A stretch of 64,000 nucleotides of DNA, taken from contig CM036255.1 of assembly GCA_020698575.1 (NCBI GenBank), positions 15,689,501-15,753,500 on the forward strand, written 5' to 3'. The stretch's first letter is position 1, and every line of letters starts with the position of its first letter. Shown one piece after another: positions 21,726 to 33,736 of the stretch. Origin of the DNA: Bostrychus sinensis (Eukaryota > Chordata > Actinopteri > Gobiiformes > Eleotridae). The notes beneath the pieces were generated by a model. The model was not told where the DNA came from and ran no database searches. It was given only the letters and a program-made list of their open reading frames with translations. Made by a program: the position numbers and the translations under genes.

Positions 21726-21880
21726 GAAGAGGCTAGTTCCCCGGTTCCCAGTAGGTCAGGGGTTTGATTCTCACATGTGGGTGAGATAACACTTACCTGT
21801 CCCAAGTCTGGATAAATGAACAGGGTTGGGAAGGGCTTCTGGTGTGAAATCAGGTAAAGTACCAGTCAACAATTGAGCAG
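21726..21880 (+). mobile_element. SINE with tRNA-like head and family A body
   Basis: GGCTAGTTCCCCGGTTCCCA, then GGTCAGGGGTTTGATTCTCA, gives A- and B-box-like motifs of a tRNA-derived promoter. About 20 bases later CTGTCCCAAGTCTGGATAAA and GGGAAGGGCTTCTGGTGTGA follow, which are family A blocks. This suggests at least some family A sequence is carried by a tRNA-derived SINE. Confidence 0.5.
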
Positions 21881-23414
21881 GTTTTGGAGAGCTGTTCTCA
21901 ACCCACCTCTAAATTGTCTATTTGTATAAGTTTAATATCGATCAATAAAAACTTTTATACAAAAATACATCCTCCCATGCTTTTTAAACACGTTACAGCT
22001 CTTTCTAACTGCAAGATCTGTGACCTTACATCAAAGTAATACGAGCTGTACTCACCATTCAGTTAGCGCTCTCATATACTCTCAATCAGAAAAGGTACTT
22101 CAATAGAAGAATACAACTTGTTCAGTCTGGAATTGTGGACTTTTACCCCAGAGACACTTGTCAATGTTTCATGCTCACTATCCTTGTTCGTCTAGCCTTA
22201 GTCCAACCCCATCTGTCTGAGCATGGAAAATAAATAATAGAAAATCCAAAAATAACGGCGGTGGAAGACAGCGGCTTGTACAAAGAAAAAAGCAGAAACA
22301 CGGTGTGAAAATGAGATGTGGAGGCTGCAGACTTTATAGGTAATATATAAAATAAAAGGTAAGGAGGAGTGGGCCATAAATGTTAACGGTCTCTCCCTAA
22401 ATCACTTTCTAGTCCTTGTCAAACTTTTCAAAGCACTTGTCACATTAAGAGCTCCCATTTTAAAAACACGGTCACCATTTTGACTCCGTCAGAAATTTTC
22501 CATAACAACGTGGCTACACTTTTATCCACTTTTTTGTTGATGAAACAATGAATGATTTATCAGAAACACAGTGCAGGGATGACTCAGAGTGGGAGGAGGT
22601 ACAGAGAAGACTGCAGTGCTCCCAGGAGACTCTTCACAAGGGACTGCTTAGCCTTGGGCCTACCTCTAAACACTGACCATGAAGATACAGCAACTTACAA
22701 AGAAAAAGTGTGAGGCATTGATGCAGATACAATAAATGTTTTGGAGGGTTTTTTTTTTTCTGTCTTACATAAATTCTAAGAAATCAAGTTAAAACAAAAT
22801 TAAATGTTTTTTTTGTTTGCTTTTTTTTTTGTTCTTTTGTAATACCAAAGTTCAAAATTGGGTTTATTTTCCATTTACATTGTTTGTTTTCCATCCCTAA
22901 GCTTTCCAAGAAAAATAGCATTCTATCACTACAAATTACAAAAAAAAAAAAAAAAAAAAAAAAAAAAACATAATTTGTCATGTACTTTTGTGACAGGTTG
23001 TTAAAGAGAAAAGGTAAATCTCTATATTTACACATAGGATGTTGTTGTTGGGCCCCCGGTGTCTGTTAAGGTTGGTGACAGTAGAGGGTTTACAGAGGCA
23101 ACTTGATGTGTTGGTTTTCTGTGCAAACCAGTTCTTATGCCAAAAACAGTCAGCTGATGACGTCCTCCATGTTTGTTTATCTGCTGAAGTGACGTTTGAT
23201 CACAGAAGTTGGCAGGGGATCTCAAGTCTGAATGTGCACAGTGAAATCATTTCCTAAAACAGAAGATGTGTGGTGTTGTTGTCTTCCTGAATGATCTGGT
23301 GTGTGCATTCTGAAGGTTTTAGAATTAGGTTAAAATTTTCCTTATGTCTGTGGTCTCAGTTTCAAAGATTTTTAAATCCTCTAGTCCTGGTCTAAAAGGA
23401 TAGTCAGTTTAAGA
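21881..23414. other. No gene recognised; poly-A run
   Basis: Repeat-poor until T-rich runs at 22750 and 22808-22830 and a 29-base poly-A at 22940-22968. Short frames at 23028-23257 overlap on both strands with no domain. Confidence 0.4.
22940..22968. repeat. Poly-A tract (29 nt)
   Basis: Uninterrupted A run with no identifiable retroposon body on its 5' side. Confidence 0.9.
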
Positions 23415-23555
23415 GATAGTAAAGTAACTAGATGCTGTAATTGTACATTTACTTGATTACATTTCAAGGAAAAATATTTTACTTTTACTGAAGTAAAGGT
23501 CCCAGATTAGATTTCAGATTTGGAACAGTGTAGTTGTACCTAAAGTAGAACAACT
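23415..23555. mobile_element. Tol2-like hAT fragment
   Basis: TAGTAAAGTAACTAGATGCT, ACATTTACTTGATTACATTT and TTTTACTTTTACTGAAGTAA show the dense ACTTGAGTAAAAGTA-type motifs of Tol2-like termini. No flanking duplication found. Confidence 0.45.
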
Positions 23556-24289
23556 AATAATTTTGTTGACTCCTATGGCAGTCTCTAAAGGAACAGTACA
23601 TTTACTTGCATTAAGATTAAGCAAACCTTTTTCAGTAGCCTATAGTGTCTCTTTACCCATTTTTCCTTTACTACTCTGCCTTTCTGAAATGCTTTTTTAT
23701 ACCCACTTAAGTTAGCGTTAATGTCCCAAAATGTTTACAATCTGCTATTCAAATTCAACATGTATTATTTTTCAACATGTAGTATAATGTCTCAGTTTCA
23801 ACAATAATGTTCTATTGTGTATAAAATATGGTTTCATGGGAATCAGGTTTAAAAATAACCTGCTGTATTCATTTTGTTGTACGTATTTTAGTCCCATAAA
23901 TTATTCTACATCTAAGGAGGTACCAGAAGCATTAAGCAAAATTGCACCAAAACATACGTAGAAATAGTGTTGCCTGAAGCACACCTTTCCGGACACTCAG
24001 TTTCCACATGCACTCTACTCTGTTATTGCTCAACCCCAGCACGTTCCTATCCTTTTTACCATCACCATTACCATACCTTTGATCGCTCTCACCCTTCCTT
24101 CTCTCCCCTTCATTACTCATGCATCTATCTCCCTCTGTCTTTCTTTCTTTTCTTTTTTTTTTTTACTTTGTCCTCGTCAGCAGTTAGGAAATGTTCATTT
24201 AACAATTGCCTTAGATGGAATTATAACGGTAAAAGGAAGATGGCTTTGAAATGGAAATCAGAGTCACGGGAGGCCCTATAGTGAGAGCT
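23556..24289. other. No gene recognised
   Basis: AT-rich to 23940, then pyrimidine-rich to about 24172 (CTTTCTTTTCTTTTTT tract). A plus-strand frame of 104 codons at 23967-24281 lies mainly in that tract and is not supported. Confidence 0.4.
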
Positions 24290-24620
24290 CGGGGTTGGTC
24301 TCACGGTTCCCGGTGACAGTCTCATATTCTACCTGACATCAAGAGGCAGAGGCGGGCAACAACCGCGAACAAACATCGTCGTGCGGAGAGCCCCAGATGT
24401 GGGAAGATAGACAAGGCAAGCCCGGTCCACTGGTTGACAAGCAGCTGCATCACCTCCCCCTTATTCTTTTCATCTGCTCTACTCTTCTCACTTTCATCTG
24501 TTTTTTGATGTGATGCTGTTATTTACTCGTCATTAAGGCGCGAGGAAATAGTGTGTGTCATTAGTCTGATAACACCTGCTGGCAGATTGAGATGACAGAC
24601 AAGCGCCAGCGGTGGCCTGA
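24290..24620. promoter_or_regulatory. Candidate conserved non-coding element
   Basis: Repeat-free, GC-richer island with dense non-repetitive sequence, including E-box-like CAGCTG (in GCAGCTGCATC near 24444) and GCGCCAGCGG near 24603. No domain-bearing frame. Conservation is unknown; listed as a candidate only. Confidence 0.2.
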
Positions 24621-24834
24621 TTGGAAGAGGAAAACAAAGTAGGCTATTACTTGAAAAGGGTTGAGTCAGGAAAAGATGGTGTATCAGTGAAAGACATGAA
24701 AGGAGAATAGATATAATACATGATAACAGCAGAGTTATTAAGGGTTCAGAAAGTTGTTTAACATTTTTATTGAACTGTATGTCATTTTTATATGCTGTGA
24801 AACTGCACCTTAAACATGCCAAAGATGTACAAAC

Positions 24835-25706
24835 TAGTGCTGTCAATGTTAACGCTTTAATGCTTGCGATTAATCAAAAAAAGATTAACGCCTTAAAATT
24901 TATTAACGCAAATTATTAACACGATCTGTTTTGCCGTACACCAGCGCTTCTCAAAGTGACGTGTCTGCAGAGGGGGGCACGTGACCGTCGTGGAAATGTG
25001 CGTATATGGTGACACTGACTTGTTTTCACACTGATATTCTTTCAGACCGATGAGACAGAGGGAAGAGTGCGCTGTTTGCCTGTGGTTTGACTTTAGAAAA
25101 AGCCCACAACGTTGGCCAGTGCCCCCATGTGTAAAACTTTAGACTATTAAATGTTATGTGTGCTTTTTATATTGCTTCCTTTCACTGCCTCTGTCCGTGC
25201 GCATTTCTGGGAGCTGTGCTTTCATAGCGTCGTTGACCCATGGGGAAAGCGAGGAGCAATCCGTGGCCAACCCTGAACTTATGAAGCCACAAGCTGCAAA
25301 CTTCTACAAATGATTTATTTGTGGATGTGTTTTTTTTCCCCATAAAGCGTCAGTTCTCAGAGCACAGCGTCAGTCTCACTGTGGACAAGTGACCGTGCTC
25401 CGCCCCTGTCCTGAGGAGCAGAGGAGAGGCCTACTCAGTTCAGCAGACACTGTTATCTCAAACCAGTTGGCCAGTTACTACACAGACTTATTAATGGCAC
25501 TGTCACAGTATTCAGAAGTTATTTCTGAGGTGTACTTTTTTATCCAAGTAAAAACACACTCTTCAACCCCTTTGGACTTTTTTTTTTCAAAAGCTACATA
25601 TTGTCATTGAAAATCAACCAAGTTATATATTGTGATTAACCGTGATTAATCACATCCCAAGAGTGTGTTTAATTTGATTAATGTTTTTAATCGATTGACA
25701 GCACTA
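24835..25706. mobile_element. hAT element, 872 bp, non-autonomous
   Basis: Perfect 8-bp duplication GTACAAAC (24827-24834, 25707-25714). Terminal repeats TAGTGCTGTCAAT and ATTGACAGCACTA are exact inverses. Subterminal GATTAATC and TTAACGC-type motifs lie near both ends. The core is GC-richer and may be promoter/5' sequence of the autonomous parent. A 73-codon frame at 25389 shows no transposase motif. Confidence 0.93.
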
Positions 25707-25894
25707 GTACAAACATGCAGACTCAGTTTAAAACATGATACCATGTACCATGAGTCATGCACTGAAGGGAGCAGACAAAATGCTAAACCAAATTACATTG
25801 AGATAAATTATGTACATTCCATACATCTGTCTTGACAACAGGCCAGAGGTAATTAAAGTGCCATATCATATATATATTAAAAAAAAAAAGTGAA

Positions 25895-25945
25895 AAGACT
25901 TGAACTGGTGATCTTCTAGTTCAGGGGTAGGTATCCAGAAGTAAA
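25895..25945 (-). mobile_element. tRNA-like SINE head
   Basis: Read on the minus strand: CTACCCCTGAACTAGAAGAT then CACCAGTTCAAGTC, a B-box-like motif, matching the head at 2268 (CCCCTGAACTAGGAGAT). Not a functional tRNA. Preceded on the plus strand by an A run at 25880. Confidence 0.4.
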
Positions 25946-26099
25946 ATTCATTGTCATTTTCAACATTGACTCAAAACTCTGTATATTAAGAGTGTTTAAA
26001 GGCTTGATGGAGGCTAATGAGCAACTCATGACCATAACACAATTCACTTTAATCAAAATAATTATCTAAAACTTGATAAAGGGCAATGTATTTTGCTAA

Positions 26100-26309
26100 A
26101 ATATTTTTATTGCCACATGTCACAAACTAAACTCAAAACACCAAACCAGTATCTCTCTTTTTTATGACACGTCTATTAAAATCTGTATCAGCTTTTCATT
26201 TAATTAAAATTATGTTTAGCTGTCAAATAAACTTTAAAACTTTTAAACTTTTTATTTGTTCTTTTTGCAACCACCTTTAGGGCCGTGACCCACCAGTTGA
26301 GAATCACTG
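26100..26309 (-). mobile_element. hAT right end, solo
   Basis: AGGGCCGTGACCCACCAGTT then GAGAATCACTG is the inverse of a CAGTGATTCTCAACTGGTGG hAT terminus. No partner end was found within 1 kb, so the copy is truncated on the left. Confidence 0.5.
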
Positions 26310-27454
26310 TTTTAAGAAACAAACTGAGGTACAGTCATAATAGAAAAGTGTGGATTTTCTTTTTCTTTTTTTTTTTTCTATTTTTTTCTTTTTTTTATGT
26401 ATCTTTTTCATTGTCTAATATGTTTTTCAGAGGAATAATGTTGAGTACACTGTTGGCTGATTAGCATGATTAAAATGTATAATTATTTTACTATTTGTCT
26501 ATTTGTAACATTAATAATGGGCACTTTAAAGTTGCACAACCATGAAGTGCAAAAAAATAGTAACATAGTGATAAATGATGTGGGCCTGTGTTTTAGAACC
26601 AGTCCCTATTCCTGTTCCTGTAATTAGTGTGAGCTTGTTAATTAAGCCTCAAGACACTCCTGACCTAAACCTGAGCAAAAACATGCACAGCCTTCCAGAA
26701 ACAATGGCCCCACTGATATCAATTTGCATGCTAATTCATCACTCAGCATCACTGTGGGACGGGCCTCATGGTCCAATAAAGAACACCTGACCCTTAACAA
26801 GAAAAAGACTTGGAAGTATTACTTAAATTAATATCACATATATTTTACTTTGATTAATGAATTTATATTGTGTTAGTCTTTTGTCCGCTTTATTCACTGG
26901 TAAGGTTTACACATATACTCAATTATATTAAATGTTTGGGACAAAACTGGGTTAATTAGGTGTTCTGAATGTCATTTTCTATTATATTTTGATTAATTAG
27001 CCAACCAACACTTAGTTTTAATGAACAATTTCAATGCTGACTCTTTAAAACAACAAAATTCATTTCAATGAGGTTTGTTCTGTTATGATTCATTAATTAC
27101 AGAAAATTTGACATGCCCTTTACTTTCAGTTCATGACATTTAAACCAGTTTCTTCTTCATCATGTCTCTGATCATCCTCACAGAGACACAGAGACAGAGT
27201 CAGCATTGGCTTTGGGCGCAAAGGAGAGAGGAGACAGATCTGCGCGGGGATCAGGCGCACTCCCGAGCTATGTGCAGTCAGAGGCAGAGGTCGGTGCACG
27301 GACGCTGAATATTGCCCTATTTGACCATGGTGTTAGTTTGAAATTATGTTAAAATATGCTAGAACATAGAATTAAGCTAGTATATTGTATTCCTGACATG
27401 TAAATCTTGCTATTTGATAAAAATACAAAAATTACAGTTTACTCCTTGATTCTT
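26310..27454. other. No gene recognised
   Basis: Contains T-rich tracts at 26364-26398 and AT-rich sequence. A GC-richer block near 27170-27310 may be the core of a decayed transposon, judging from its position before the GTCGCACC repeat. Confidence 0.4.
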
Positions 27455-27860
27455 GTTAAATTTGATATATAAGTCGCACCTGACTATAAGTCTCAGGACC
27501 CGCTAAAATATGAAAAAAGTGTGACTTATACTCAAGTAGAAATAAAACACACAAAAAATATTACTTGAGTAAAAGGAAAAAGTACCCCATGTAATGTTGT
27601 ATGTAAGTATGTTAAGTATTATCACTACTACTCATGGTCCAGCACAAACTGGCAACACTTCTGCTACTACATAGTACTACTACTACTACCTCTGTGCTCC
27701 TTTTAATACTACTACTAATACTTCTGCTACTACTACTACTACTTTGCTACTTTCAATACTCCAGCTTCAACTACTACTATCTTCTACTGTTATGCTATGC
27801 TACTATTGCTTTTTCTACTACTACATTACTACAAGAACTAATATTGCTACTGCATCATGG
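27455..27860. mobile_element. Composite: GTCGCACC repeat, Tol2-like motif and CTA tracts
   Basis: ATATATAAGTCGCACCTGAC and a GTGTGACTTATACTC end (27463-27532) form a known-looking DNA-transposon repeat. It is followed by TATTACTTGAGTAAAAGGAA (Tol2-like) and then 200 bp of interrupted CTA/TAC trinucleotides (about 27660-27850). The Tol2-like plus CTA order recurs at 34.5, 40.5 and, reversed in order, 43.2 kb. Confidence 0.55.
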
Positions 27861-27943
27861 GGGTGAGGCAGTACAACCCTCTTTTTTACTAATTAGGGAA
27901 ACCATTTTTGTTGTTGTTGTTGTTTTTACACTTTTCCTCAAGT

Positions 27944-28031
27944 AATATATATATCTCTATATATATATATATCTATATCTATATATATATCTATATATAT
28001 CTATATATATATCTATATATATATATATATA

Positions 28032-28083
<52 letters not shown>
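27944..28083. repeat. AT-rich microsatellite (TA)n with TATC units
   Basis: 140 bp of TA dinucleotides interrupted by TCTA/ATCT units, becoming pure (TA)n in the last 45 bases. A (GTT)n stretch lies just before at about 27909. Frames through it are meaningless. Confidence 0.95.
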
Positions 28084-28084
<1 letters not shown>

Positions 28085-28289
28085 GTTCCCAAATGGCTTT
28101 TACCTCTTCTCTGTCTCGCCACTGTGTCCTGCTATTGATAAAGGTATTGCTTGTGAAATATCAGCTGTTGTCTTCCCTGTAACTGATTGTTTGCAACCTG
28201 ATAATATATAAACACAGAGACTGGTGCTTGTCAAGCCTTGCTCTAAAATAAATGCAGCCATAGATTTCCAATTAAAGGTGGCTGGCAGG

Positions 28290-28620
28290 GCTATTAGTTA
28301 GCTCCTAAGGTAGCTGTCAGGGATCGGAATAAGCCGAGCTCGAACCGCCATGATAAGGCAACAGTGAGAGGTGTATTTATCCAGAGCGCTCACACCACAC
28401 ACAACATCAAAACAAAGAGAGTGGACTGGCGAGGTTGGAAATGTACACCAAAAGGGCCTGGGAAAGCTGATAAAAGAGGGAGCGATTGGAAGGAGGTTGG
28501 ACATATTGTGGGATGGAGCAAAGGCATCTTCGACGAGCAGGAAATCAATTGGTGAGCCGCGGAGGTCTGTGATCTATGGCTAAGACGGGCCAGAGAAAGA
28601 TGTGCTAACAGCAACATCAT
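28290..28620. promoter_or_regulatory. Candidate conserved non-coding element
   Basis: Repeat-free and GC-richer than both flanks. It contains GATAAGG, TGATAAAAG (GATA-like) and ATCAATTGGTGAG motifs. Several overlapping frames exist on both strands but none has a domain. Candidate enhancer only; needs cross-species alignment. Confidence 0.22.
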
Positions 28621-29557
28621 TGGAGTAATGTAAGATTTTCAACAAAACATAATTTTCTGGAGGTAAAATAGTTATAATTTCAAATGTGTAAGCCAAAAAT
28701 AAAACATTATAGACTTCTCAACTAGATCTATTCACTTATTATTCACGGGAGCACCACTCAACAAAGATTGTGTGTTGGCCCGAGAGAGAATCAAACCTAC
28801 AACTTGCTTGCATCTTTTATATTTAAATACTGTGTGTCTACAATGAGACCACGACAAAAACACATGATTTTAAACCAAAATTTAAAATATCCAAACACTA
28901 CTAACAACATTTAACTCTGTCTCACCATGTCACACAAGCAAATGTCTGGTTTAATTAGGACATTAAGCAAGGCTCTACTGTCTTCTTAAATCTGTTGCAC
29001 ACTAAGATGGGTCTAAGATGGGATATTTGAGAGCGTGTTTAAGGTAAGATCCACAAGGAACGACGTGTACAATAGACACTGACAGCATGTCCTGTTCCAC
29101 ACTACAGATTATTTGTAATGACTGAAATGTCCCTAGACATGTATAAAACAGAGGAGTGAGGAAAATTAATCAGAAAGCTATTGAAGACAAATAGCCAGAG
29201 GACAATTTAAAGGAAGAATGGAGTGGAGCTGCAAGGTACCCAGGGAGTACATGTGCACCCTGGGGTCACCTGTCACACACATTTCTGGATAATAAGGCTC
29301 TCCACCAGCCTCATTTGACTTATTCTGCCAGGAGAGGTGTCCACACAGGGGCCCGAATAACATTTAGACCCCAGCGGCTATATTTATACCTTTTCTTCCA
29401 GGATATGATCTTATGAAATGTCACACCAGCAGCATTTAGGCTGTTCTCACTTTTAATGTTTGTCATGTGGTTCTCTCGTCAAACCAGAGTCAAGTGCCTC
29501 AGGTCAACACTAAAAGAAAACCTATAACAGATACTGCATACTTAATTGATTATTTAT
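28621..29557. other. No gene recognised
   Basis: AT-rich. A compositionally balanced, repeat-free piece lies at about 29170-29410. No coding support. Confidence 0.4.
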
Positions 29558-29572
29558 AAATAGTAAATGGCA

Positions 29573-29775
29573 AACCAGCCACAAAGGGTCACAAACCAGT
29601 GTACTCTTTGTGCTGATCCCATACCTGGATATATGAAAATAATTGCTTCAGAAAGGGCATACGGTATGAACTTATTTCAAATCAGTGTGCGAATAATTGG
29701 ACTCTATGAGGCACATAAATTACTGTGGCAACCTTGAAAGGAAAAGACAGAAAGAAAAAAAAAGATTGAAAAAAA
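29573..29775 (+). mobile_element. Family A retroposon with target duplication
   Basis: Starts AACCAGCCACAAAGGGTCAC, contains GTGTACTCTTTGTGCTG, CTGGATATATG, AGAAAGGGCATACGGTATGA and CTGTGGCAACC, and ends in an A-rich tail. It is flanked by a 15-base direct duplication matching at 13 positions (29558-29572 and 29776-29790; core ATAGTAAATGGCA against ATAGCAAATGGTA). Confidence 0.8.
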
Positions 29776-29940
29776 AAATAGCAAATGGTAATTTCAAGAC
29801 TGATAAATTGTGCAGATACATTTAAAAATGTGAATGAATATTTCTGCACATTTTAAGTAGCTTTAATTTGTGTTTCTTTTAAACAGTGTTTTAAACAGCC
29901 AGCACTATAGCAAGGACTGGAATATTCACTCACTCCCAAG

Positions 29941-30440
29941 TAGAGGTCGACCAATATATTGGGCCTTTTTTAGTCAATCGGCAATTAACCATTTCTTGCC
30001 CTTTAATGCCAATTTTTGGTTAGACACATGTCTGGGCAACCGTGTAACTGATAGACCCCAGCTTCCCCACCCATCTGGTAGCAGTTTAGGATTTTACTCT
30101 GCAGTTAATATTAAACCTCCAAAAATGCTTTATCTCAGCCTGAAAAGCTCAAAACGGTAATAAAATGATTTTGCTCATTTCTCTGGCACAAAACCTCGTA
30201 GAACTAAAATTTAAAAAAGCAGTCTCTAAGCTCTACTTGTCAATGTTGAGTAGGTAGCACTTTTTAATGCAAGGAAAAAGCTTCATATAACTGCTCCATG
30301 TCTCTATGCAGAAAAGTGACTCTGTAATCCAACTAAAAAGCATGTGTATAGCTGTTTTTTTATCTCTTCTCCAGCTGCTAACCCCTGGTGGTACTGCAGG
30401 GATGTAGCCAGGTTTCAGTCCATGAATTCTCACAGCAGTT
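29941..30440. mobile_element. hAT left end with part of body
   Basis: TAGAGGTCGACCAATATATT then GGGCC resembles a common fish hAT terminus (TAGAGGTCGACCGATA). No reversed partner CGACCTCTA follows, so the right end is lost and the 3' limit is approximate. No transposase motif. Confidence 0.5.
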
Positions 30441-31436
30441 ATGAATGAAGTTATTTCTAGACATCAATGGTGGGATAACAAAGATGTTTGCATGATAGAT
30501 CAAGCATGAAGGAAGAAAAATGTAAATTTGTGGTTGGTGGTGTTAAAAAAAAAAAAAAAAATGTCATACCAAGTGCTGGTCCTAAGCCTTGATGATTGTG
30601 AAAAGGCATCCAGTGAAATATGTCAAGTGGTCCGCCGCTGCATTTACTTTTTAGCCAGTGGCCCTAAATAAAAAAGTAAGAACACCCCGGCTAACCAAAT
30701 AATCTCCAACAAGCTCTAACGACCATTTCCCTTCAGCAAAATGGGTTAATGGAAAAAGGATGAAAAAATAAGGAAGCACAACCTAATGAAGATGTTATGT
30801 TAACAAAATGGCCTTGATTTATTGTGATTAATGTTACACGTGTTTCATGTTGCAATCCACATTAACACTAATTAGTTAAGTAATGGATAAATTGTACCAT
30901 TAATATCAACTAGTGTTAACCAGGACATTTAGCATAGTTAAAGGTTAGCACACAATTAGTTGCAACAGGCAGGTGTCACTAATGTTAATATATGAAGATT
31001 GCCTCCACACATACGTCTTACTTTGAAAATATTTGTAAAGCTTTGCAGCATACATTCCCTTAAAGCTGTGATGAGTCCAGAATGGTTGTAATCAACTATT
31101 TCAATTAGTTTGATTAATACGCTCTGAGGGCCCTCGAGAGTAGTGAGGAAGTGTGAGGAGGGGCCTGTGAAGACCGGGCTGATTAGTGTACATGAGAGGA
31201 GGACAGATGGAGAGGCAAAGAGCTGGAGTAGTTGGTTGTGCGTTGGTGATGCTGCTGCTTCAGATGTGTTGTTCCTATGACAACACAGACTCAAGTCTCA
31301 TCAAATCATGTGCCTGGTTTTTCGGAGGAGAAAGGCATATCGTTGAGTTTCCAGAGGCGTGCGTATAGTATCATGTACAACTGAAATAATTAAAAAAACA
31401 CTGTCTGCATGCACAATATATAAAGGATTATGTACC
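30441..31436. other. No gene recognised
   Basis: Poly-A at 30545-30561. A repeat-free block at about 31070-31200 includes TAATTAGT-like homeodomain motifs. A 112-codon minus-strand frame at 30956-31294 has no domain. Confidence 0.4.
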
Positions 31437-31444
31437 ATTGGAAG

Positions 31445-32224
31445 TAGAGGTAAGATCGGGCCTAAAAAATCCAGCCCGACCCGACCCAGGCCCGCGGGCA
31501 TTAAAGCCCAACCCAGCCCGAGCCCGACCAATTAACTTGATTTGCAGGCCCGAGCTCGAAGCAAACCCGAAATTTCAATTTATCCCATAGTATTTTTGGC
31601 AGAAAAAAACGCAAGATTTCTTAAGGTTAAAATAATCTACATATTTTTATGATCATGATAAATGCATTTGCACAACGAAATAACGCTGGAACACAGAATA
31701 AGAGGCCAGACAAAGAGAGTGAAAGAGAGATCTTGATGCGCACTCGCTTAATTACGCGGAGAAATACTGCAGCCTCACTCTTACCGGCGGTGCGTGTTTG
31801 CCTTTTCAGTTCCCCTGTCTTAAGTTTATCCTTGACTTCTTGCTGCTCCATATCAGGGATACCTAAACAAAATAGATGCGGACTTGCGGAGGGAAGATTA
31901 CATTCACGACACGTGCGCAAAGCGTGCCCTGGCTCTGCGCTTCCTGTTTAGTAGTAGTTATATAGCAATTACCTTACAGCGCCTTCTCTGTTTTAACCAA
32001 ATTATTTATTTATAACAAGTATTCCTTAGTTTAGTATCCACACGTTCGTACGTATCGTTTTAGTATACATTTTTATAAACATATATTTATTAAAAAAGTC
32101 AGCGAGAGAGAAGCCCGGCCCGGCCCGACCCGAACGTAATGATTGTCATTTTAGTCCCTACCCGACCCGAATTTCGGGCCGGGTCGGGCTCGGACTCGGG
32201 CTCGGGCTTAAGATCTTACCTCTA
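31445..32224. mobile_element. hAT element, 780 bp, with CCCGA subterminal arrays
   Basis: Perfect 8-bp duplication ATTGGAAG (31437-31444, 32225-32232). Terminal repeats TAGAGGTAAGATC and GATCTTACCTCTA are exact inverses. Just inside both ends lie dense CCCGACCCGA / GCCCGAGCCCGA motifs (31472-31530 and 32115-32207), likely transposase-binding arrays by analogy with hAT. Frames on both strands in the core (100 and 97 codons) are overlapping and show no transposase motif. Confidence 0.93.
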
Positions 32225-32232
32225 ATTGGAAG

Positions 32233-33735
32233 TAGTGTTAAACAGGAAATGGTCAATTCAAGTTAAATGTTTTGAAGTTACAGTCATATCTGGTCATAGT
32301 CATAATGAGACAACAGCTCAAGGCTTTCCACCTTGCCTTAAAAATATTAACTCCAGCCACAAGGGGTCAGTAAACAAAATCAAAGGCAACTTCTGCAGAG
32401 CTAGAAGTTTAAGGTAAGCTCTTTATTTAGGTTTGAGTCCTAAAAGGGTTTAGCAAGGTGGTTTTACAAAGCTACATATTTGTAGAATTTATATTTGGGA
32501 ATGGGCAGTGAAAAATAGCCTTGAACTATAAAAGCTGTAGAGCGGGGCAAGACACAGATTTCTTATTATCCTTTGTGGATGACCAATATTTAAAATTTAA
32601 AAGTGAAAAATATGCCTTGTTGCGTATTACTGCAAGAAGTAGGAACAATACCAGACATTGATTCTCTTTAAAACCCTGCATTTAAAAAGCAGCATCCTGT
32701 CTTTTCAATCAGAAAGTACATTTGTTGCAGCAATGGTTGAATTTCTCCTATAGCAAGTATTGCTCTATTTTCCAGTTTCTCTTCTTACATTGATTTCAGT
32801 TTTGTCCTTGGTGCCCAAGCTAAAACCTTATGGCCTTTAATGTCAACTACCACTTGACATAGTTTTACCAGAAAACACTATCCTAAACCATGGCAGCACA
32901 AGGAATCATAATGACTAGAAAAGTATTGAAAAGTTCACATGTCCCTCCACAACAAACAATAGAGTGTAAAGGAATACTGTCTCAGACTCAAGGCAATTGA
33001 GAAACAACTGAAGAGAAAACTTGATAGTAGAGATGCATACAGACACCTGCAGAAAAGTAAAGACAGCAAAGGAAAGTATAAAAAAACACAATTTACAAAA
33101 GATTAAGTGTTAAAATAGTACTTTTGCTGTTTGCAGATGTTGACAATCATTCCATAAGGACATAAAGCAACCAACTGAAACTTGTGTGGTCACACTGTGC
33201 ATGGTTTGTAAACATATGGTAATTACAAGAGATAATTGTCTTCCTCTTTGCTTATATTATGTCCTAATTGAAGCATAATTTCTATCAAAACATGTTTAAT
33301 AGTCCTTACACTTGAGTACATTTTAAATGCAGACGACACAGAACTATTCAGCAGGGACTGGCTGTGATTAGAACTGGTACTGAAGTGAATATTAAATATT
33401 GTTTCAGGAGAGCAATTTCCACAGTTGTGTTGCAGAATTATACAGCATTATATGTTCATTTAAAGGTGCAGTTGGTTTTATTTATATCTGGTGGCTACTT
33501 TGAAGATTTTTAGCCTCTCCCTTATAGAGCATTTGAGAAGCTAAGGCAGGAAAATACTGATGAATATAAGCAGATCCCCTTAGATAAATATTTTACAGTG
33601 TGTCCAAATAAAAATCAAGAATGTGCCACTCCTCCAGTAGAGCTCAGTTTGTCTGCTCTGCTTAGATTAGGAAAGGAAGATATTGAACAAATGCCTCTTA
33701 GACTGTTTTATAAAGTATATTTTACGTCTGCCAAG
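32233..33735. other. No gene recognised
   Basis: A 20-base scrap of family A (CCAGCCACAAGGGGTCAGTA, near 32354) is the only named repeat. The rest is AT-rich unique sequence. Confidence 0.45.
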
Positions 33736-33736
33736 A

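Noticed and set aside
27908..28138. Open frame rich in Ile-Tyr repeats
   Set aside because: Pure translation of the TA microsatellite.
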